Shown here: piece after piece, positions 31,988 to 41,139 of the stretch
How positions within the stretch are numbered: the stretch's first letter is position 1
How the letters are laid out: every line of letters starts with the position of its first letter
Origin: a virus
Length of the DNA stretch: 41,874 bases
Direction: 5' to 3' (one strand)
IMG/VR virus record: IMGVR_UViG_3300046170_000170
Span: 1 to 41,874 of that record
The notes under the pieces: model-generated
Databases searched by the model: none
What the model saw: only the letters and a program-made list of their open reading frames with translations
Told to the model about the DNA's origin: nothing
Translations under genes and position numbers: made by a program

Positions 31988-32700
31988 AGTTTCACTTCTC
32001 CTTTCTCATCATCCCAGTCTGACCAGCGCAGTATGCGGGCCAAGCGGGCTTGTGTGATTGCGTCTTGTTTCGTCAGGCCAGCCTTGAGGAACGCCTGTTC
32101 CACCGCTGACCAAGCTGGTCTGATGCCCAGCAAGGCTTCAGCCTTCTTGGGGCCGATCCCTGGTACGCCCTTGTAGCCATCGACTGGATCACCAATCAGC
32201 GTCTGCATCAGGAAGAATTTGTCTGCCTCCTGTTCAGTCACTGTCAGCCGTTCGTCTTTGGTTGGGCGGTACAGCTCGGAAGGCACTGAAAGCATGTCTT
32301 TGTCATCGCTTACGATGATGCACTTGCCTTGGTTGCCATCCTTCGTTGCGAGCAGCGCCATGCAGTCGTCAGCTTCCAGCGATGGCTTGCTGAAGGTGGG
32401 GAACGTATCCTTCACCCACTGCACCAGTGCCTTGTATCCAACGGGCTTGCGTGTTTTGCGCCTGTTGCTTTTGTATGAGGGGTCAACCAGCTTGCGAAAA
32501 TTGCTGTCTGGGTCGGACAGGCAGAAGATACAATCGTCCTGCCCTGTCTTGTCCTTGATGTGGGTGAGCTGAGTCTCAAAGCTCGCCTTGGCGTCTCTGA
32601 GATCACTCCACAGACTAAAGACATCCGACCCCCAATCCACCTCCACCTCTGCCGTAGTGGCAGCTTTGAAGAGGACGATGTCGGTATCAATCAGGAGCAT
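31969..32700 (-). CDS. 5'-3' exonuclease (FEN/T7 gp6 type), 243 aa
   Basis: The enzyme removes RNA primers and degrades host DNA. The N-terminus MLLIDTDIVLFKAA holds the first metal-binding Asp. Further acidic sites are in KPSLEADDCMALLA and CIIVSDDKDML. The helix-hairpin-helix GYKGVPGIGPKKAEALLG binds DNA. The order is that of PIN-type flap nucleases; the length is slightly below T7 gp6 (about 300). It overlaps both neighbours by 14-19 bases, in a replication operon. Confidence 0.92.
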   Translation of the reverse strand: MLLIDTDIVLFKAATTAEVEVDWGSDVFSLWSDLRDAKASFETQLTHIKDKTGQDDCIFCLSDPDSNFRKLVDPSYKSNRRKTRKPVGYKALVQWVKDTFPTFSKPSLEADDCMALLATKDGNQGKCIIVSDDKDMLSVPSELYRPTKDERLTVTEQEADKFFLMQTLIGDPVDGYKGVPGIGPKKAEALLGIRPAWSAVEQAFLKAGLTKQDAITQARLARILRWSDWDDEKGEVKLWTPDT

Positions 32701-33070
32701 CTATTTGGTACTCCAGAGCCTCTAGCAGCTCCTCCAGTAGTTCAAGACCATCTCTGGTGATAATCCAGACATTGGATACACGATTGTCATCCACGCGCGT
32801 GGTGATCAGACCATCACTCGCGCACAAAGCCACCTCAGTGGCAGCTTTGCGTGCAAATTCGCTTTTGGTCGTGAACGGGGATAGTCGCGCTTGCGTGAGG
32901 ACAGCAGCGACAGACGCAAGGATTCTTTCTTTGTCTGCCAGCTCCTCTCTTTCCTCATCAGTGAGTGTCTGCCCACGTTTGTCCGACTTGGTATTCGGAC
33001 TCGATTGGGATTTGGAACCCGAAGTGTTCCCCCGCTTTCTTCGCCATTTGTCCAGTGATTCTACCGACAT
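32687..33070 (-). CDS. Hypothetical replication-cluster protein overlapping polA, 127 aa
   Basis: The ATG at 33070 has a strong GGAAGGAG site, yet lies 113 bases before the end of the DNA polymerase gene in another frame. The first 35 residues are basic and Ser/Gly/Lys-rich (KWRRKRGNTSGSKSQSS). A helical core follows (EEREELADKERILASVAAVL) and then a winged-helix-like part (TKSEFARKAATEVALCASDG, SNVWIITRDGLELLEELLEA). No named family is recognised. A DNA-binding accessory role fits composition and position. Confidence 0.75.
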   Translation of the reverse strand: MSVESLDKWRRKRGNTSGSKSQSSPNTKSDKRGQTLTDEEREELADKERILASVAAVLTQARLSPFTTKSEFARKAATEVALCASDGLITTRVDDNRVSNVWIITRDGLELLEELLEALEYQIDAPD

Positions 33071-34721
33071 TTTCTTGGTCTCCTTCCTTCACTTTGATCT
33101 GCACCTCGTCATGCACCCATGCGATGATTTCCGCATCGATGCCTTGAGAGGCAATTTCGTTGTCTATGAGTTCGACCCACTTCTTCGCCACCAGCGCGGC
33201 GGCTGACTGAAGCAGGACATTGAGAATTGCGTGACCTCTGACCACCAGCTTGCGACCATCGAGGCCAATTAGGTGGCCCCGCTGCTTCACAACCTGTTCA
33301 AGTTGACGGGTAAGATCCTTGAACGCTGGGTTTGCTTTGATGAAGTTGTCGCGCAAGGTGCGGCCTTCTTTGGCACCCTTGCCCACAACCTCACCCAGTC
33401 GAGCGTCACCTCCACCATAAATCATGCAATAGATGGCCGTCTTGGCCATATCACGGGTGGCAAGCTGCATCGCTTCCTGATTTGCTGAGTGGATGTCGCC
33501 GTTGAGGATGATGTCGGCGTACTTTCCTCCGTCTTGGAGTACGTTTGCCAAGCACCTCAGCTCAATCCCAGCCAAATCAGAACCCACTAGCTTGTACCCA
33601 GGAGGAACACCAAACAACTCACGGCACTCTTTGCCGTATGGCGCCCGCACCGATGGCACTTGCGCTGTATTGAAGTTGAAATGGCTGGCCCGACCTGTGA
33701 CAGCGCCGTTGGGGTTGATGACATGTCTGAGTGTCTTGCCATCTGCAAGCCTCAGCCATGCGTTCTTGCCTTCAGCCAACATGCCGATGCGCTTCTGTAA
33801 CAAGAATGATCTCGCCAGTTTCTGCGCTTCAGGAAACGGCAGGCGGCTCAGAACAGCTTCGTCAATCTTGGCATCACCTGATGTGGTGAACACCTTCGGC
33901 TTCCAATCGTACTTTTCGACCAGACACCGATGAATGTGCTTTCTGCTGTTGGGGTTGAAGCTGATTTCCTTACGCTTGATGAAAGGTTCATTCGCCACAT
34001 AGCCCAGCGTCTTATTGCTGCGCTTCGGGATGAAGATTTCTTCCTTCGTCCAAGGTGGGAACAGCTCCTTGAGTTCAGCCTCAAGCTGTGCCTTCTCACC
34101 AGCAAGCTGGGCATAAAGAAGCCCCGCCTTTTCCACATCGAAATGCCAACCGGCATTACCGATGCGATGGCATATCTCAGCCATCTTGTGTTCAAAGTCT
34201 ATGGCTCGCTGCGAAAAGTCTTCGGCAGCGAGAACCTCCCAGACTGCGTGGTTCACGACCACGTCATTTTCGCAATAGTCTTGCATCCCCTGTGTCCATT
34301 CGGACCAGTCTGTCTGCTCACCAAAGTCGCCCTTCAGCTTGCCTAGTCGATATCCCCATGCTTTCAGGCCGTGGGAGCCATGATATTTGCGTGGGAAATC
34401 TTTGAACGACATGTTGCGCTGAGAGTCTTCGGTAATCAGGTCAGCCTTGATGAGGCGGGACAGGACAAGCGTGTCCGTGACCTTGACCCCATCGAGGCGA
34501 AACCTTGGGTAGACTTTCATCAGTGCCGGAATGTCGTGACAGACGATGTTGTGGCCGATGATTTCATCAGCTTCGGCAAGCATCTTCATGCCTTGCTTGA
34601 TTTCATCGGGGCCGAAGACCCAAGTCTGGCTTGGATCATCGGCGTTCATCATCGCGATACAGTGGATTTTCGTGAGATCCTCAAGAAAGCCATTGCTTTC
34701 CAAGTCCCAAACGTAGCGCAT
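32958..34721 (-). CDS. DNA polymerase I family A (T7 gp5-like), 587 aa
   Basis: The enzyme replicates the phage genome. The N-terminal 3'-5' exonuclease domain has D6 and E8 in VWDLESNG and more acidic sites in HDIPALMK. The polymerase domain has motif A with D382 (VGSDLAGIELRCLA), the O-helix RDMAKTAIYCMIYGGG (K427, Y431 at the T7 Tyr526 position) and motif C with H537-D538-E539 (AWVHDEVQIKV). At 587 aa it is compact compared with T7 (704); shorter thioredoxin-binding and thumb inserts probably account for this. The start overlaps the MazG gene stop by one base. Confidence 0.95.
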   Translation of the reverse strand: MRYVWDLESNGFLEDLTKIHCIAMMNADDPSQTWVFGPDEIKQGMKMLAEADEIIGHNIVCHDIPALMKVYPRFRLDGVKVTDTLVLSRLIKADLITEDSQRNMSFKDFPRKYHGSHGLKAWGYRLGKLKGDFGEQTDWSEWTQGMQDYCENDVVVNHAVWEVLAAEDFSQRAIDFEHKMAEICHRIGNAGWHFDVEKAGLLYAQLAGEKAQLEAELKELFPPWTKEEIFIPKRSNKTLGYVANEPFIKRKEISFNPNSRKHIHRCLVEKYDWKPKVFTTSGDAKIDEAVLSRLPFPEAQKLARSFLLQKRIGMLAEGKNAWLRLADGKTLRHVINPNGAVTGRASHFNFNTAQVPSVRAPYGKECRELFGVPPGYKLVGSDLAGIELRCLANVLQDGGKYADIILNGDIHSANQEAMQLATRDMAKTAIYCMIYGGGDARLGEVVGKGAKEGRTLRDNFIKANPAFKDLTRQLEQVVKQRGHLIGLDGRKLVVRGHAILNVLLQSAAALVAKKWVELIDNEIASQGIDAEIIAWVHDEVQIKVKEGDQENVGRITGQMAKKAGEHFGFQIPIESEYQVGQTWADTH

Positions 34722-35131
34722 CAGCGGTTGTCGCCGCTGCCCTGTAGCTTCCCACGCCTGCTACGGTCTTTCAGTTTCTCAATGTTCATGATTGCTACTT
34801 CAGACAGGCTGAAGCCCAGCTCATCGATGAACTGAGACAGGAACCAGAGAATGTCACCGCACTCATAAGCGAGGTCGGTGCGTTCTTCTTCGGTCAGGTA
34901 GTCATCGAACTGCTCAAAGGTGTGACCGGCGGGCATATCCCTGTCACGCATGAGCTTCTGGAGCTTGTTGGCTGCCTCGCCTCCTTCTCCTAGCAAGCCC
35001 AGCAGTGGGTAGAGGGAACCATCATACATGGCGAATTGACTCGCCTCTTCCTGATAGTCATCCATGCTTTTGTCCGGTATGCCGAACAGCTCATCGTCAA
35101 ATTCATCTTCTATTCCAAGCATCGTCCTCAT
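34721..35131 (-). CDS. MazG-like nucleotide pyrophosphohydrolase, 136 aa
   Basis: The core LLGLLGEGGEAANKLQKLMR carries E-x-x-E, and AYECGDILWFLSQFIDELGF carries E-x-x-D, the two metal-binding halves of MazG enzymes. The tail IEKLKDRSRRGKLQGSGDNR is also typical. MazG hydrolyses NTPs or ppGpp, and in phages is thought to affect host stress signals and nucleotide pools. It overlaps the upstream stop (ATGA). GGGGAGG precedes the start. Confidence 0.88.
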   Translation of the reverse strand: MRTMLGIEDEFDDELFGIPDKSMDDYQEEASQFAMYDGSLYPLLGLLGEGGEAANKLQKLMRDRDMPAGHTFEQFDDYLTEEERTDLAYECGDILWFLSQFIDELGFSLSEVAIMNIEKLKDRSRRGKLQGSGDNR

Positions 35132-35427
35132 GCAGCCTCCCCTTTTTGAGTGCGTGTGCGAAAGAACCCTTCATGCTCAGGATGCTCTTGTTCGAACAGC
35201 CGTGTGTAGAAAGGCGCGTGATTGTTGTTGATCTTGTACGGAACACCATCTGTCTCGACTGTTGTGTGCCAGCGCACACGTTCGATCACAGATTTCATGC
35301 CGTAATGAGTCCGACCTGACTTGATGGCGATCATCGCGAAGTGTTTGATCAGGTCGTAGATGGCTGGGTTCTCGTCATGGAACTCCTGCCACTTGGCTTC
35401 GTTGTCATTCGCTGCTTGCTGCGTCAT
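35128..35427 (-). CDS. Conserved replication-cluster protein, 99 aa
   Basis: The start at 35427 (MTQQAANDNEAKWQ) has GAGGAAGAGC in front and overlaps the end of the helicase gene by 23 bases. The core reads FAMIAIKSGRTHYGMKSVIE, RVRWHTTVETDGVPYKINNN, then HAPFYTRLFEQEHPEHEGFF. The 'WHT-x-(V)... PYKINNN-x-APFYAR' pattern is found in small proteins of many phages and prophages. Their function is unknown. A place between helicase and MazG suggests a link to replication. Confidence 0.8.
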   Translation of the reverse strand: MTQQAANDNEAKWQEFHDENPAIYDLIKHFAMIAIKSGRTHYGMKSVIERVRWHTTVETDGVPYKINNNHAPFYTRLFEQEHPEHEGFFRTRTQKGEAA

Positions 35428-37084
35428 GTTGCTCTTCCTCTTCTTGTTCAAGTAAGTGGGACAGTTCCTCTTCTATGAGGCGCCCTGTGTTTCGGTCATA
35501 TCTCAAGGTGCCGCTGAAGCCCGTGGCTCCGGTGTATCGGTTCTTGAGAATGTGGAGGTGCCGGATATCGGAGTCCGGCTCGTCAGGATCGACATTGAGG
35601 GCGATAACCCCATCCGATAGCTGACCAAGGCTGCTAGAGCCTCGAAGGTGGTTCAAGCGCACAGGCTGACCACCGCTTTCGTGACCTGAGTTACCGTCAG
35701 GCCGCTTCACGTGGCTGACCAGGATGAGGCCAATGCCTAATTCCTGCACCATCGTCCGCAGCTTCGTCATCGCGTAATCAATCAGAATACGTTCAGAGCC
35801 GAAGCCACTATTGCCACCCATTTGGGTGCAAAGGATAGAGATGTGGTCAAGAACGACCCAGCGAATTGACAGGGCTTTCGCCATGTACGTTATGCGCTGG
35901 CATATCAGGTCAACGTCAGAGCTGCCCCAGTGGTCATACAGATACACGGGATTCCGACCATCACCGAACAGATCATCAAATGCTTCAACGATCTCCTCAT
36001 CGGTCACCTCACTGCGATCCACAGTCAGGTTCTTGTTCATGTGGATGCCAGTCAGACCAAGCAATGTGCGCTTGTTGCTTTCCTCAAGCATGATCAGACC
36101 AACCTGTTCCCCCTGTTGATGGAGGTGGTAGGCGATTTCCTTGACGAAGGTTGTCTTGCCCGTGCCGCTGCCCGCAGCCACAGTCAGAATCTCCTGAGGC
36201 CGAAGCCCCATCAGAATGTCGTTCAATATGGAATACGGGAACGTGACAGCAGATGCGCTGTCATCTTCACCTATGACGTCACGATAGTCGGTTGCAACCA
36301 CGATGCCGTCTGGGCGGTGTTCACGCGCCTGAAAGATGGCTGAGATGATTTCCTCAGTTTTGCCTTCAAGCAGGCATTGGTTTGCGTCCTTGCATGGCAG
36401 ATAGGCAATCTTGGCCTTTCCGACTGGTAAGGTTGCGGCAGCTTCCTGCGCCGCCTTCTGGCCCGCAGCGTCCATGTCAAACATCAGAATGACTTCATCG
36501 AACCTGTTGACGTAATCCCAGTTGGCCTTGATTGCCTTCACGGCAGACGCTGCGCCTTGCACCAACGATACAGTGGCCCACTTGTGACCCTGCACCTGTG
36601 ATACAGTCATGGCGTCAATTTCACCTTCTGTGATGACCAGCTTCTTGCCGTTCTTCCAAAGGTGGCTTCCATACAAGGTTGCGGCTTTCGCATCTCCGAG
36701 CATGGTGAAACGCTTGTCCCGTGTTCGCAGCTTCTGCGCCACCATGTTGCCGCTGGCATCACGATAGGTCGCTGCTTGGACAGGCTCGCCATTGTATTGC
36801 GTGGTGAGGTAGCCAAATTTGCGGCATGTTTCCTCTGTCAGGCCACGCGATTTGATTTCGTTGAACTCACCAGTCAACAGACCGGAAAGAACCTCTTTTG
36901 ATAGTTGTGGTCGTGTGTATCCGTCCAACTGCTCTCCTTTCGTGTATGTCTGGCAGGAAAAGCACCATGAGTGATGGACGTCTTCCGTGTGCTGGTCGCC
37001 ATAGACGGCCAGCGCATCCGATGAACCGCAATTTGGGCAGGGTTCATGTCGGAGGAACTCAGAATTGTCTTGGGTCAACTGCAT
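35405..37084 (-). CDS. DNA primase-helicase (T7 gp4-like), 559 aa
   Basis: The protein makes primers and unwinds DNA. A zinc finger (C16, C19, C41, C44 in CPNCG and CFSC) is followed by a TOPRIM primase core (E153 in VITEGEID; D203 and D205 in MFDMDAAG). The RecA-like hexameric helicase has Walker A AAGSGTGKTTF (about 303-313) and Walker B RWVVLDHISILC, then a DNA-binding loop region ending RHLHILKNRYTGATGFSG. The C-terminus is strongly acidic (EEELSHLLEQEEEEQ), as in T7 gp4 where it contacts the polymerase. Confidence 0.96.
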   Translation of the reverse strand: MQLTQDNSEFLRHEPCPNCGSSDALAVYGDQHTEDVHHSWCFSCQTYTKGEQLDGYTRPQLSKEVLSGLLTGEFNEIKSRGLTEETCRKFGYLTTQYNGEPVQAATYRDASGNMVAQKLRTRDKRFTMLGDAKAATLYGSHLWKNGKKLVITEGEIDAMTVSQVQGHKWATVSLVQGAASAVKAIKANWDYVNRFDEVILMFDMDAAGQKAAQEAAATLPVGKAKIAYLPCKDANQCLLEGKTEEIISAIFQAREHRPDGIVVATDYRDVIGEDDSASAVTFPYSILNDILMGLRPQEILTVAAGSGTGKTTFVKEIAYHLHQQGEQVGLIMLEESNKRTLLGLTGIHMNKNLTVDRSEVTDEEIVEAFDDLFGDGRNPVYLYDHWGSSDVDLICQRITYMAKALSIRWVVLDHISILCTQMGGNSGFGSERILIDYAMTKLRTMVQELGIGLILVSHVKRPDGNSGHESGGQPVRLNHLRGSSSLGQLSDGVIALNVDPDEPDSDIRHLHILKNRYTGATGFSGTLRYDRNTGRLIEEELSHLLEQEEEEQHDAASSE

Positions 37085-37107
37085 GGATGCTCTTCCTTTC
37101 CAGTCGG

Positions 37108-37506
37108 CTATTTGCCTTCATTGAGCCATTCATCTGGAATCACACGGTTCGCATATTGGAAACCGTGCTTTTCACAGAATTGGGCGTATGTGGTGGGGCT
37201 GCCCTTGTAGAGGCGGGCGTTCTGATTGCTGAAAACGAACCGGATATCGATGTCGGGGAACTGCTCTTTGATGAGCAGATGCTTGTGACGTGACTGGACG
37301 TCCCAAATCCCCTTGCCCTCGATGAAAAACGAGGTTCCATCGGGGCGATTGATTCTGAAATCCGGTGTGTAGGTGGCGTTGCGTTCGGGTACTACGTAGT
37401 GGATTTTGTCCTCTTCGTAGCTGACGGCGAGGCCAGCTTCTTCGATCTGTCGTGACAATGACACTTCCAGACCCGAACGATAGCCATACTTGATTCCGCG
37501 GCTCAT
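37108..37506 (-). CDS. Endonuclease I, Holliday junction resolvase (T7 gp3-like)
   Basis: The enzyme cuts branched DNA and helps degrade host DNA. The start at 37506 (MSRGIKYGYRSGLEVS) is set by alignment with T7 gp3 and by a 4-base gap after the SSB stop. Catalytic residues match T7: E14, D49 in YTPDF, E63 and K65 in EGKGIWD. HKHLLIKEQFPDIDIRFVFS, LYKGSPTTYAQFCEKHGFQ and IPDEWLNEGK complete the family pattern. At 132 aa it lacks the T7 basic tail. Confidence 0.95.
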   Translation of the reverse strand: MSRGIKYGYRSGLEVSLSRQIEEAGLAVSYEEDKIHYVVPERNATYTPDFRINRPDGTSFFIEGKGIWDVQSRHKHLLIKEQFPDIDIRFVFSNQNARLYKGSPTTYAQFCEKHGFQYANRVIPDEWLNEGK

Positions 37507-37510
37507 CGCC

Positions 37511-38068
37511 TTAGAAATTGTAAGCCTCCTGCGGTGTCTCGCCTCCACCATTGTCGTTCTGTGCCGGTTCCTGGTTGTCGTTGTTGGCGACATACCCGTC
37601 CTCTTCAGCCTCAAAGGCAAAGGACGAACCTACAGGGTCGGCCAGCGATACAATCTGAACGGCGGCGAGCTGAAGACTCACGCCCTTGTTGCCACCGGCT
37701 GTGTATGGAAAGACGGTTCCTGCGAGTTTGATGACAGAGCCACCGTAGATTTGGGGTTCTGAACTCTCAGGGATGAGATGGCCGGTTGAATCTATCTTCT
37801 TGGGCCTGAACTTGCTTTTCGCGAGGAAAACGAGTTCACCCGTCTCTTGGTCAGTTGAATATGGCATCCTTGCGGTATTCGCTGCTTTGCCAAATTCATC
37901 ATTTGCCGCCTTCTTTACGGCCTCAACCAAATCAGCAGCATCAGATGGTTTGATGCGGATTTTGGTGCTGTAGACACCATCGCTGTTGAAAGCGAAGTCT
38001 GGTTTGTTGAGATGTGGGTAGACTGCCACGCCTTTAGAGGTCGTGAATGTTTGCTTCTGTGTAGCCAT
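37511..38068 (-). CDS. Single-stranded DNA-binding protein (T7 gp2.5-like)
   Basis: The start at 38068 (MATQKQTFTTSKGVAVYPHL) follows AAGGAG; the longer frame has no such site. The OB-fold region has NKPDFAFNSDGVYSTKIRIK, LVFLAKSKFRPKKIDSTG and GGSVIKLAGTVFPYTAGGNK. An acidic, disordered tail ends in an aromatic (ETPQEAYNF), as in gp2.5 where the terminal Phe contacts polymerase and helicase. It coats unwound strands during replication. Length 185 aa. Confidence 0.92.
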   Translation of the reverse strand: MATQKQTFTTSKGVAVYPHLNKPDFAFNSDGVYSTKIRIKPSDAADLVEAVKKAANDEFGKAANTARMPYSTDQETGELVFLAKSKFRPKKIDSTGHLIPESSEPQIYGGSVIKLAGTVFPYTAGGNKGVSLQLAAVQIVSLADPVGSSFAFEAEEDGYVANNDNQEPAQNDNGGGETPQEAYNF

Positions 38069-38234
38069 GTTTGATTTCTCCTTCATGGTAATTGATGTGA
38101 TTGGGTGATGGCTCGCCAAATGCTGTGAGTAGCAAGCCGGTGCTGTCGGCATACGCCAACGTGTCTAGTGGGACAGCTTTGTCGTGCTGAAGGCACAGCT
38201 CCGCTGCCCCAAGAAGTCGATTTCTTGGGTGCAT
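38034..38234 (-). CDS. Small leader protein upstream of SSB, 66 aa
   Basis: The ATG at 38234 has CAGGAGC seven bases in front. The frame reads MHPRNRLLGAAELCLQHDKA, then VPLDTLAYADSTGLLLTAFG and ends in the SSB start region, overlapping it by 35 bases. The first 35 residues look like an amphipathic helical protein. It is the first reading frame after promoter copy 5. It could be a small regulatory protein or serve to couple translation to SSB. Family not recognised. Confidence 0.5.
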   Translation of the reverse strand: MHPRNRLLGAAELCLQHDKAVPLDTLAYADSTGLLLTAFGEPSPNHINYHEGEIKHGYTEANIHDL

Positions 38235-38290
38235 GTTGCTCCTGATGTAATGAAACCTATGACCCCGATTTCACCGGAATGGTGGGGGTT

Positions 38291-38309
38291 CCATAGGTGG
38301 TCCCAGATT
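38291..38309 (-). promoter_or_regulatory. Phage RNA polymerase promoter, copy 5 (middle)
   Basis: The minus strand carries the exact consensus AATCTGGGACCACCTATGG. It lies 12 bases past the end of the RNA polymerase gene and upstream of the SSB-to-ThyX unit, which it presumably drives down to the terminator at 28147-28190. Confidence 0.82.
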
Positions 38310-38320
38310 GATTTTCTGGG

Positions 38321-41071
38321 TCAGGCGAAAGCGCCATCGCTTTCCAGCACCTCACGCACGTCTAGTGCGTTGTCGCCCTCGCCTTTCGGCGGGATCTCAG
38401 GCCAGAAACGCAGAAGGATTGCCTCTCTGAGTTTGGCCAGTTCCTCTAGCGCCTCTTCGTCCGTCTCCGAAGCGATTTCGAGGTCGATTGACTCCAACTC
38501 TGCTTGTGGCCCAAGCATGTCAGGGTCTGAGTGTCGTGCCTTGCAGTCATCCAGCAAAGCCGTGTAGTGACACTCCTCTTCGTACATCTCGACCATAGTG
38601 GCACGGATGCAATCCAGCATTACCTGAGCAGACGCAACGTCAGTGGAAAATGAGTCGTGGACGACCATCAGGTTCGTCACGTCATATTCTTTCGCCTTGT
38701 TGACTGTCATCATCAGGTGGGTGCTGTCTAGGTGGTGAACCCAGTTTGGAGCAATGCCGTCTTGGCTCTCTGACAGGTTAATCCCTGGTTGCTCCACCTC
38801 AACGGAACGGCGCCGCTGACGCATGACACCATTCTCACGGTCAAAGCAGAACGCTTTGATCCGCTTACGCTTATGCTTGGGGTAATACTGCGCCGCTGGG
38901 AAACCCAGTTGCGAAGTCCACTCCATGTGCTTGCCGTCAGCGGCCATGATATCAGCAAGGTGGCGCAGGAACTTCATGCCTGTCGCACCGGACTCAATGA
39001 CGGCCTCAATGCTGTCCTTATTGATGCTTGCCATCGTGAAACTGGCCTCAAAGCCAGCATCCTCGCCAAAAGGATGCGGAGTGTCAGTGTCATCGGCATG
39101 TGCAGTGATATCATCCATGATTTCCTCACGGATTTGGTCTGACATGCCAATCAAGCTGACTGAATATGACCATGTCATGGTGTTGCGCTTCGTCACCTTA
39201 CGGGTGATGCCGTCACCATAAGAAAGCCATTCCGCTGCATGTCTGCGGTGCTTGGCCTCAACCTCACGTCCGTCAACCTCGTCACATTCTCCAGAGACCA
39301 TTTTGCTTGCTGTCTCTGAACTGTAATCAGCGATGAACTGATAGCAGTCTTGGAGTGCCTCAGGCCATTCGGCATCGCTGTGTTCCTTGCACAGGTTGAC
39401 TTTGAACCCATCCCTGCGCCATTTGGACGCCATGGAGAGGTGCTGTAGTCCAGAATTTGCACCGTCAAATCCGATAGGCAGACCGGAGAGATAGCCAAAG
39501 CCATGCTCTTGCAGCATGTACAGTTCCCTGCAAGCTGCCAGATGCTGAAACGGTTCGCCTGCCTGCGACCAGTGGTCAAATCCAGCGACAAAATCCTTAC
39601 CAGCCAAAAGCAGCTTATCAAGATTGTCGATTGCCCACTGGATTCTCTCGTCTATCCGTAGCTTATCGACTTTGCGACTGTCGGTGTCGCTGTATGTACC
39701 ACCCCAAGTTGTGGCCACCTGATAGTAAAGCATACGCAGATTCGCACTGGTGATCGGCTTGGGGTTAGCGAACAGGAATAGGCCACGCACATGGTCGCCT
39801 CGATGGTGACCAAAAGCTGGCACGTGATAGACACGACCACGGGTATCAAGGTTGTGCGGGAGCCAGAAAGGACGGCCAACGAGGCTGTCTGCCTCCTGTA
39901 GGTCGGTTTCAAGCTGGATGTGGGATGCCTCAACCAGCTTTTGACGCATCACCTTGCGCCAGCGTTTCTGCGCTTCCTTGCCTGATTTGTTTTCTTCAGT
40001 CTGTTCTGGGACATCGATTGGTGTCAGTGGCGGGAACTTGCTGCTCCGCAGAGGTTCATCCATCAGGTCGCCTCGCACCCATTTCAAAGCATCAAGTGTG
40101 TATTCGTTGATGCGATACGGAACACGCTGCAACGTATTGATGGCGTCCAGACACTCTTGCATGGAGCCGTCACGCATTGCCTTGCCTATGCGCTTCTTTT
40201 GCGCGCGTTTGGCATTTTTCACCAACGGGCAGCGCACAGCAGTGTCGAAATCTTCGTATGGACCGAAGGTGTTCTGTTTGTAACCCCAGTCGTTTGGAAG
40301 GACGACCATGGGCCGAAAAGCTGGTGCCAGCAAATCGAGACGGAGATTGTTGTCATCGATGAGGTTCTTGATTTCCGGTGTGAAACCTATCTTGTCGATT
40401 GACGAAGTGAGTTTCTTGCCACGCCAACTGGTGTAGTCATCGAAAAGGTCGCAGGACGCATACACTGCGCTGACAAGTGGTGTTCCAACCACCTTCGCAA
40501 ATTCATCACTCCAGTCTTCATGGCCAACTATGATGTCGGCTTTACCAATCTGGTGCTTGACGTATGAAAGGCGCCGCTTGAAATCAGCAGACTTTTCTTT
40601 CGCCTGCTTGTGAATCCTGTCGAACGCCTTGCCTCCCCTTGGGTGGTAGGTGGCGTAAAGTTCACGGGCCATCTGCCCAAAGATGTTGGCCTCAACGACC
40701 CTACCTATCTGCACTTCAAGGTGCTGAATGGACCATTGCTGCGCTGTGCCATCCATACATGTACGCAGGGCAATCACAGCCAGGAGGTCGGTGTCTAGAG
40801 GCTCAAGGGTGGTGAACCACTCGCGTTTGTCACCACTTGGCTTGCTCGCCTCTGCTTGAATCATTTCATCCAGCTTCTGGGCAACCAGTGGGATGGCTTC
40901 AGCAATGAGAGGCTGCACTGCTGTCGTTGCCGATACTTCTAGGCGTTCACGCTGCTTCACGCTGCGTTCATAGCCTTTTGTGCGTCCGGCAGCCGCACGT
41001 TCCGCTTCTAGTTCGAAGTCTTCTTGTGTGTGTTCAAAATCGGTCAATCGGCTCTCGCTTTCTGTGGTCAC
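38321..41071 (-). CDS. Single-subunit phage RNA polymerase (T7 gp1-like)
   Basis: The 916-aa enzyme should transcribe the phage genome from the 19-base promoters. Catalytic residues equivalent to T7 D537, K631, Y639 and D812 are D536 (PIGFDGANSGLQH), K628 and Y636 (KVTKRNTMTWSY) and D806 (VVHDSFST). The RPFWLPHNLDTRGRVYHVP segment and the C-terminal SDGAFA, like the T7 end FAFA, also fit. The start is a GTG at 41071 with only a weak ribosome site, which may limit its level. No other start lies before residue 60. The family has about 880 residues, so the length is normal. Confidence 0.97.
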   Translation of the reverse strand: MTTESESRLTDFEHTQEDFELEAERAAAGRTKGYERSVKQRERLEVSATTAVQPLIAEAIPLVAQKLDEMIQAEASKPSGDKREWFTTLEPLDTDLLAVIALRTCMDGTAQQWSIQHLEVQIGRVVEANIFGQMARELYATYHPRGGKAFDRIHKQAKEKSADFKRRLSYVKHQIGKADIIVGHEDWSDEFAKVVGTPLVSAVYASCDLFDDYTSWRGKKLTSSIDKIGFTPEIKNLIDDNNLRLDLLAPAFRPMVVLPNDWGYKQNTFGPYEDFDTAVRCPLVKNAKRAQKKRIGKAMRDGSMQECLDAINTLQRVPYRINEYTLDALKWVRGDLMDEPLRSSKFPPLTPIDVPEQTEENKSGKEAQKRWRKVMRQKLVEASHIQLETDLQEADSLVGRPFWLPHNLDTRGRVYHVPAFGHHRGDHVRGLFLFANPKPITSANLRMLYYQVATTWGGTYSDTDSRKVDKLRIDERIQWAIDNLDKLLLAGKDFVAGFDHWSQAGEPFQHLAACRELYMLQEHGFGYLSGLPIGFDGANSGLQHLSMASKWRRDGFKVNLCKEHSDAEWPEALQDCYQFIADYSSETASKMVSGECDEVDGREVEAKHRRHAAEWLSYGDGITRKVTKRNTMTWSYSVSLIGMSDQIREEIMDDITAHADDTDTPHPFGEDAGFEASFTMASINKDSIEAVIESGATGMKFLRHLADIMAADGKHMEWTSQLGFPAAQYYPKHKRKRIKAFCFDRENGVMRQRRRSVEVEQPGINLSESQDGIAPNWVHHLDSTHLMMTVNKAKEYDVTNLMVVHDSFSTDVASAQVMLDCIRATMVEMYEEECHYTALLDDCKARHSDPDMLGPQAELESIDLEIASETDEEALEELAKLREAILLRFWPEIPPKGEGDNALDVREVLESDGAFA

Positions 41072-41139
41072 AACCTATCAGGCTGCCACCCACATTCAAG
41101 GGGTGATCCCCCAATGTTGCAAAGGTTGCACAGTCATAG

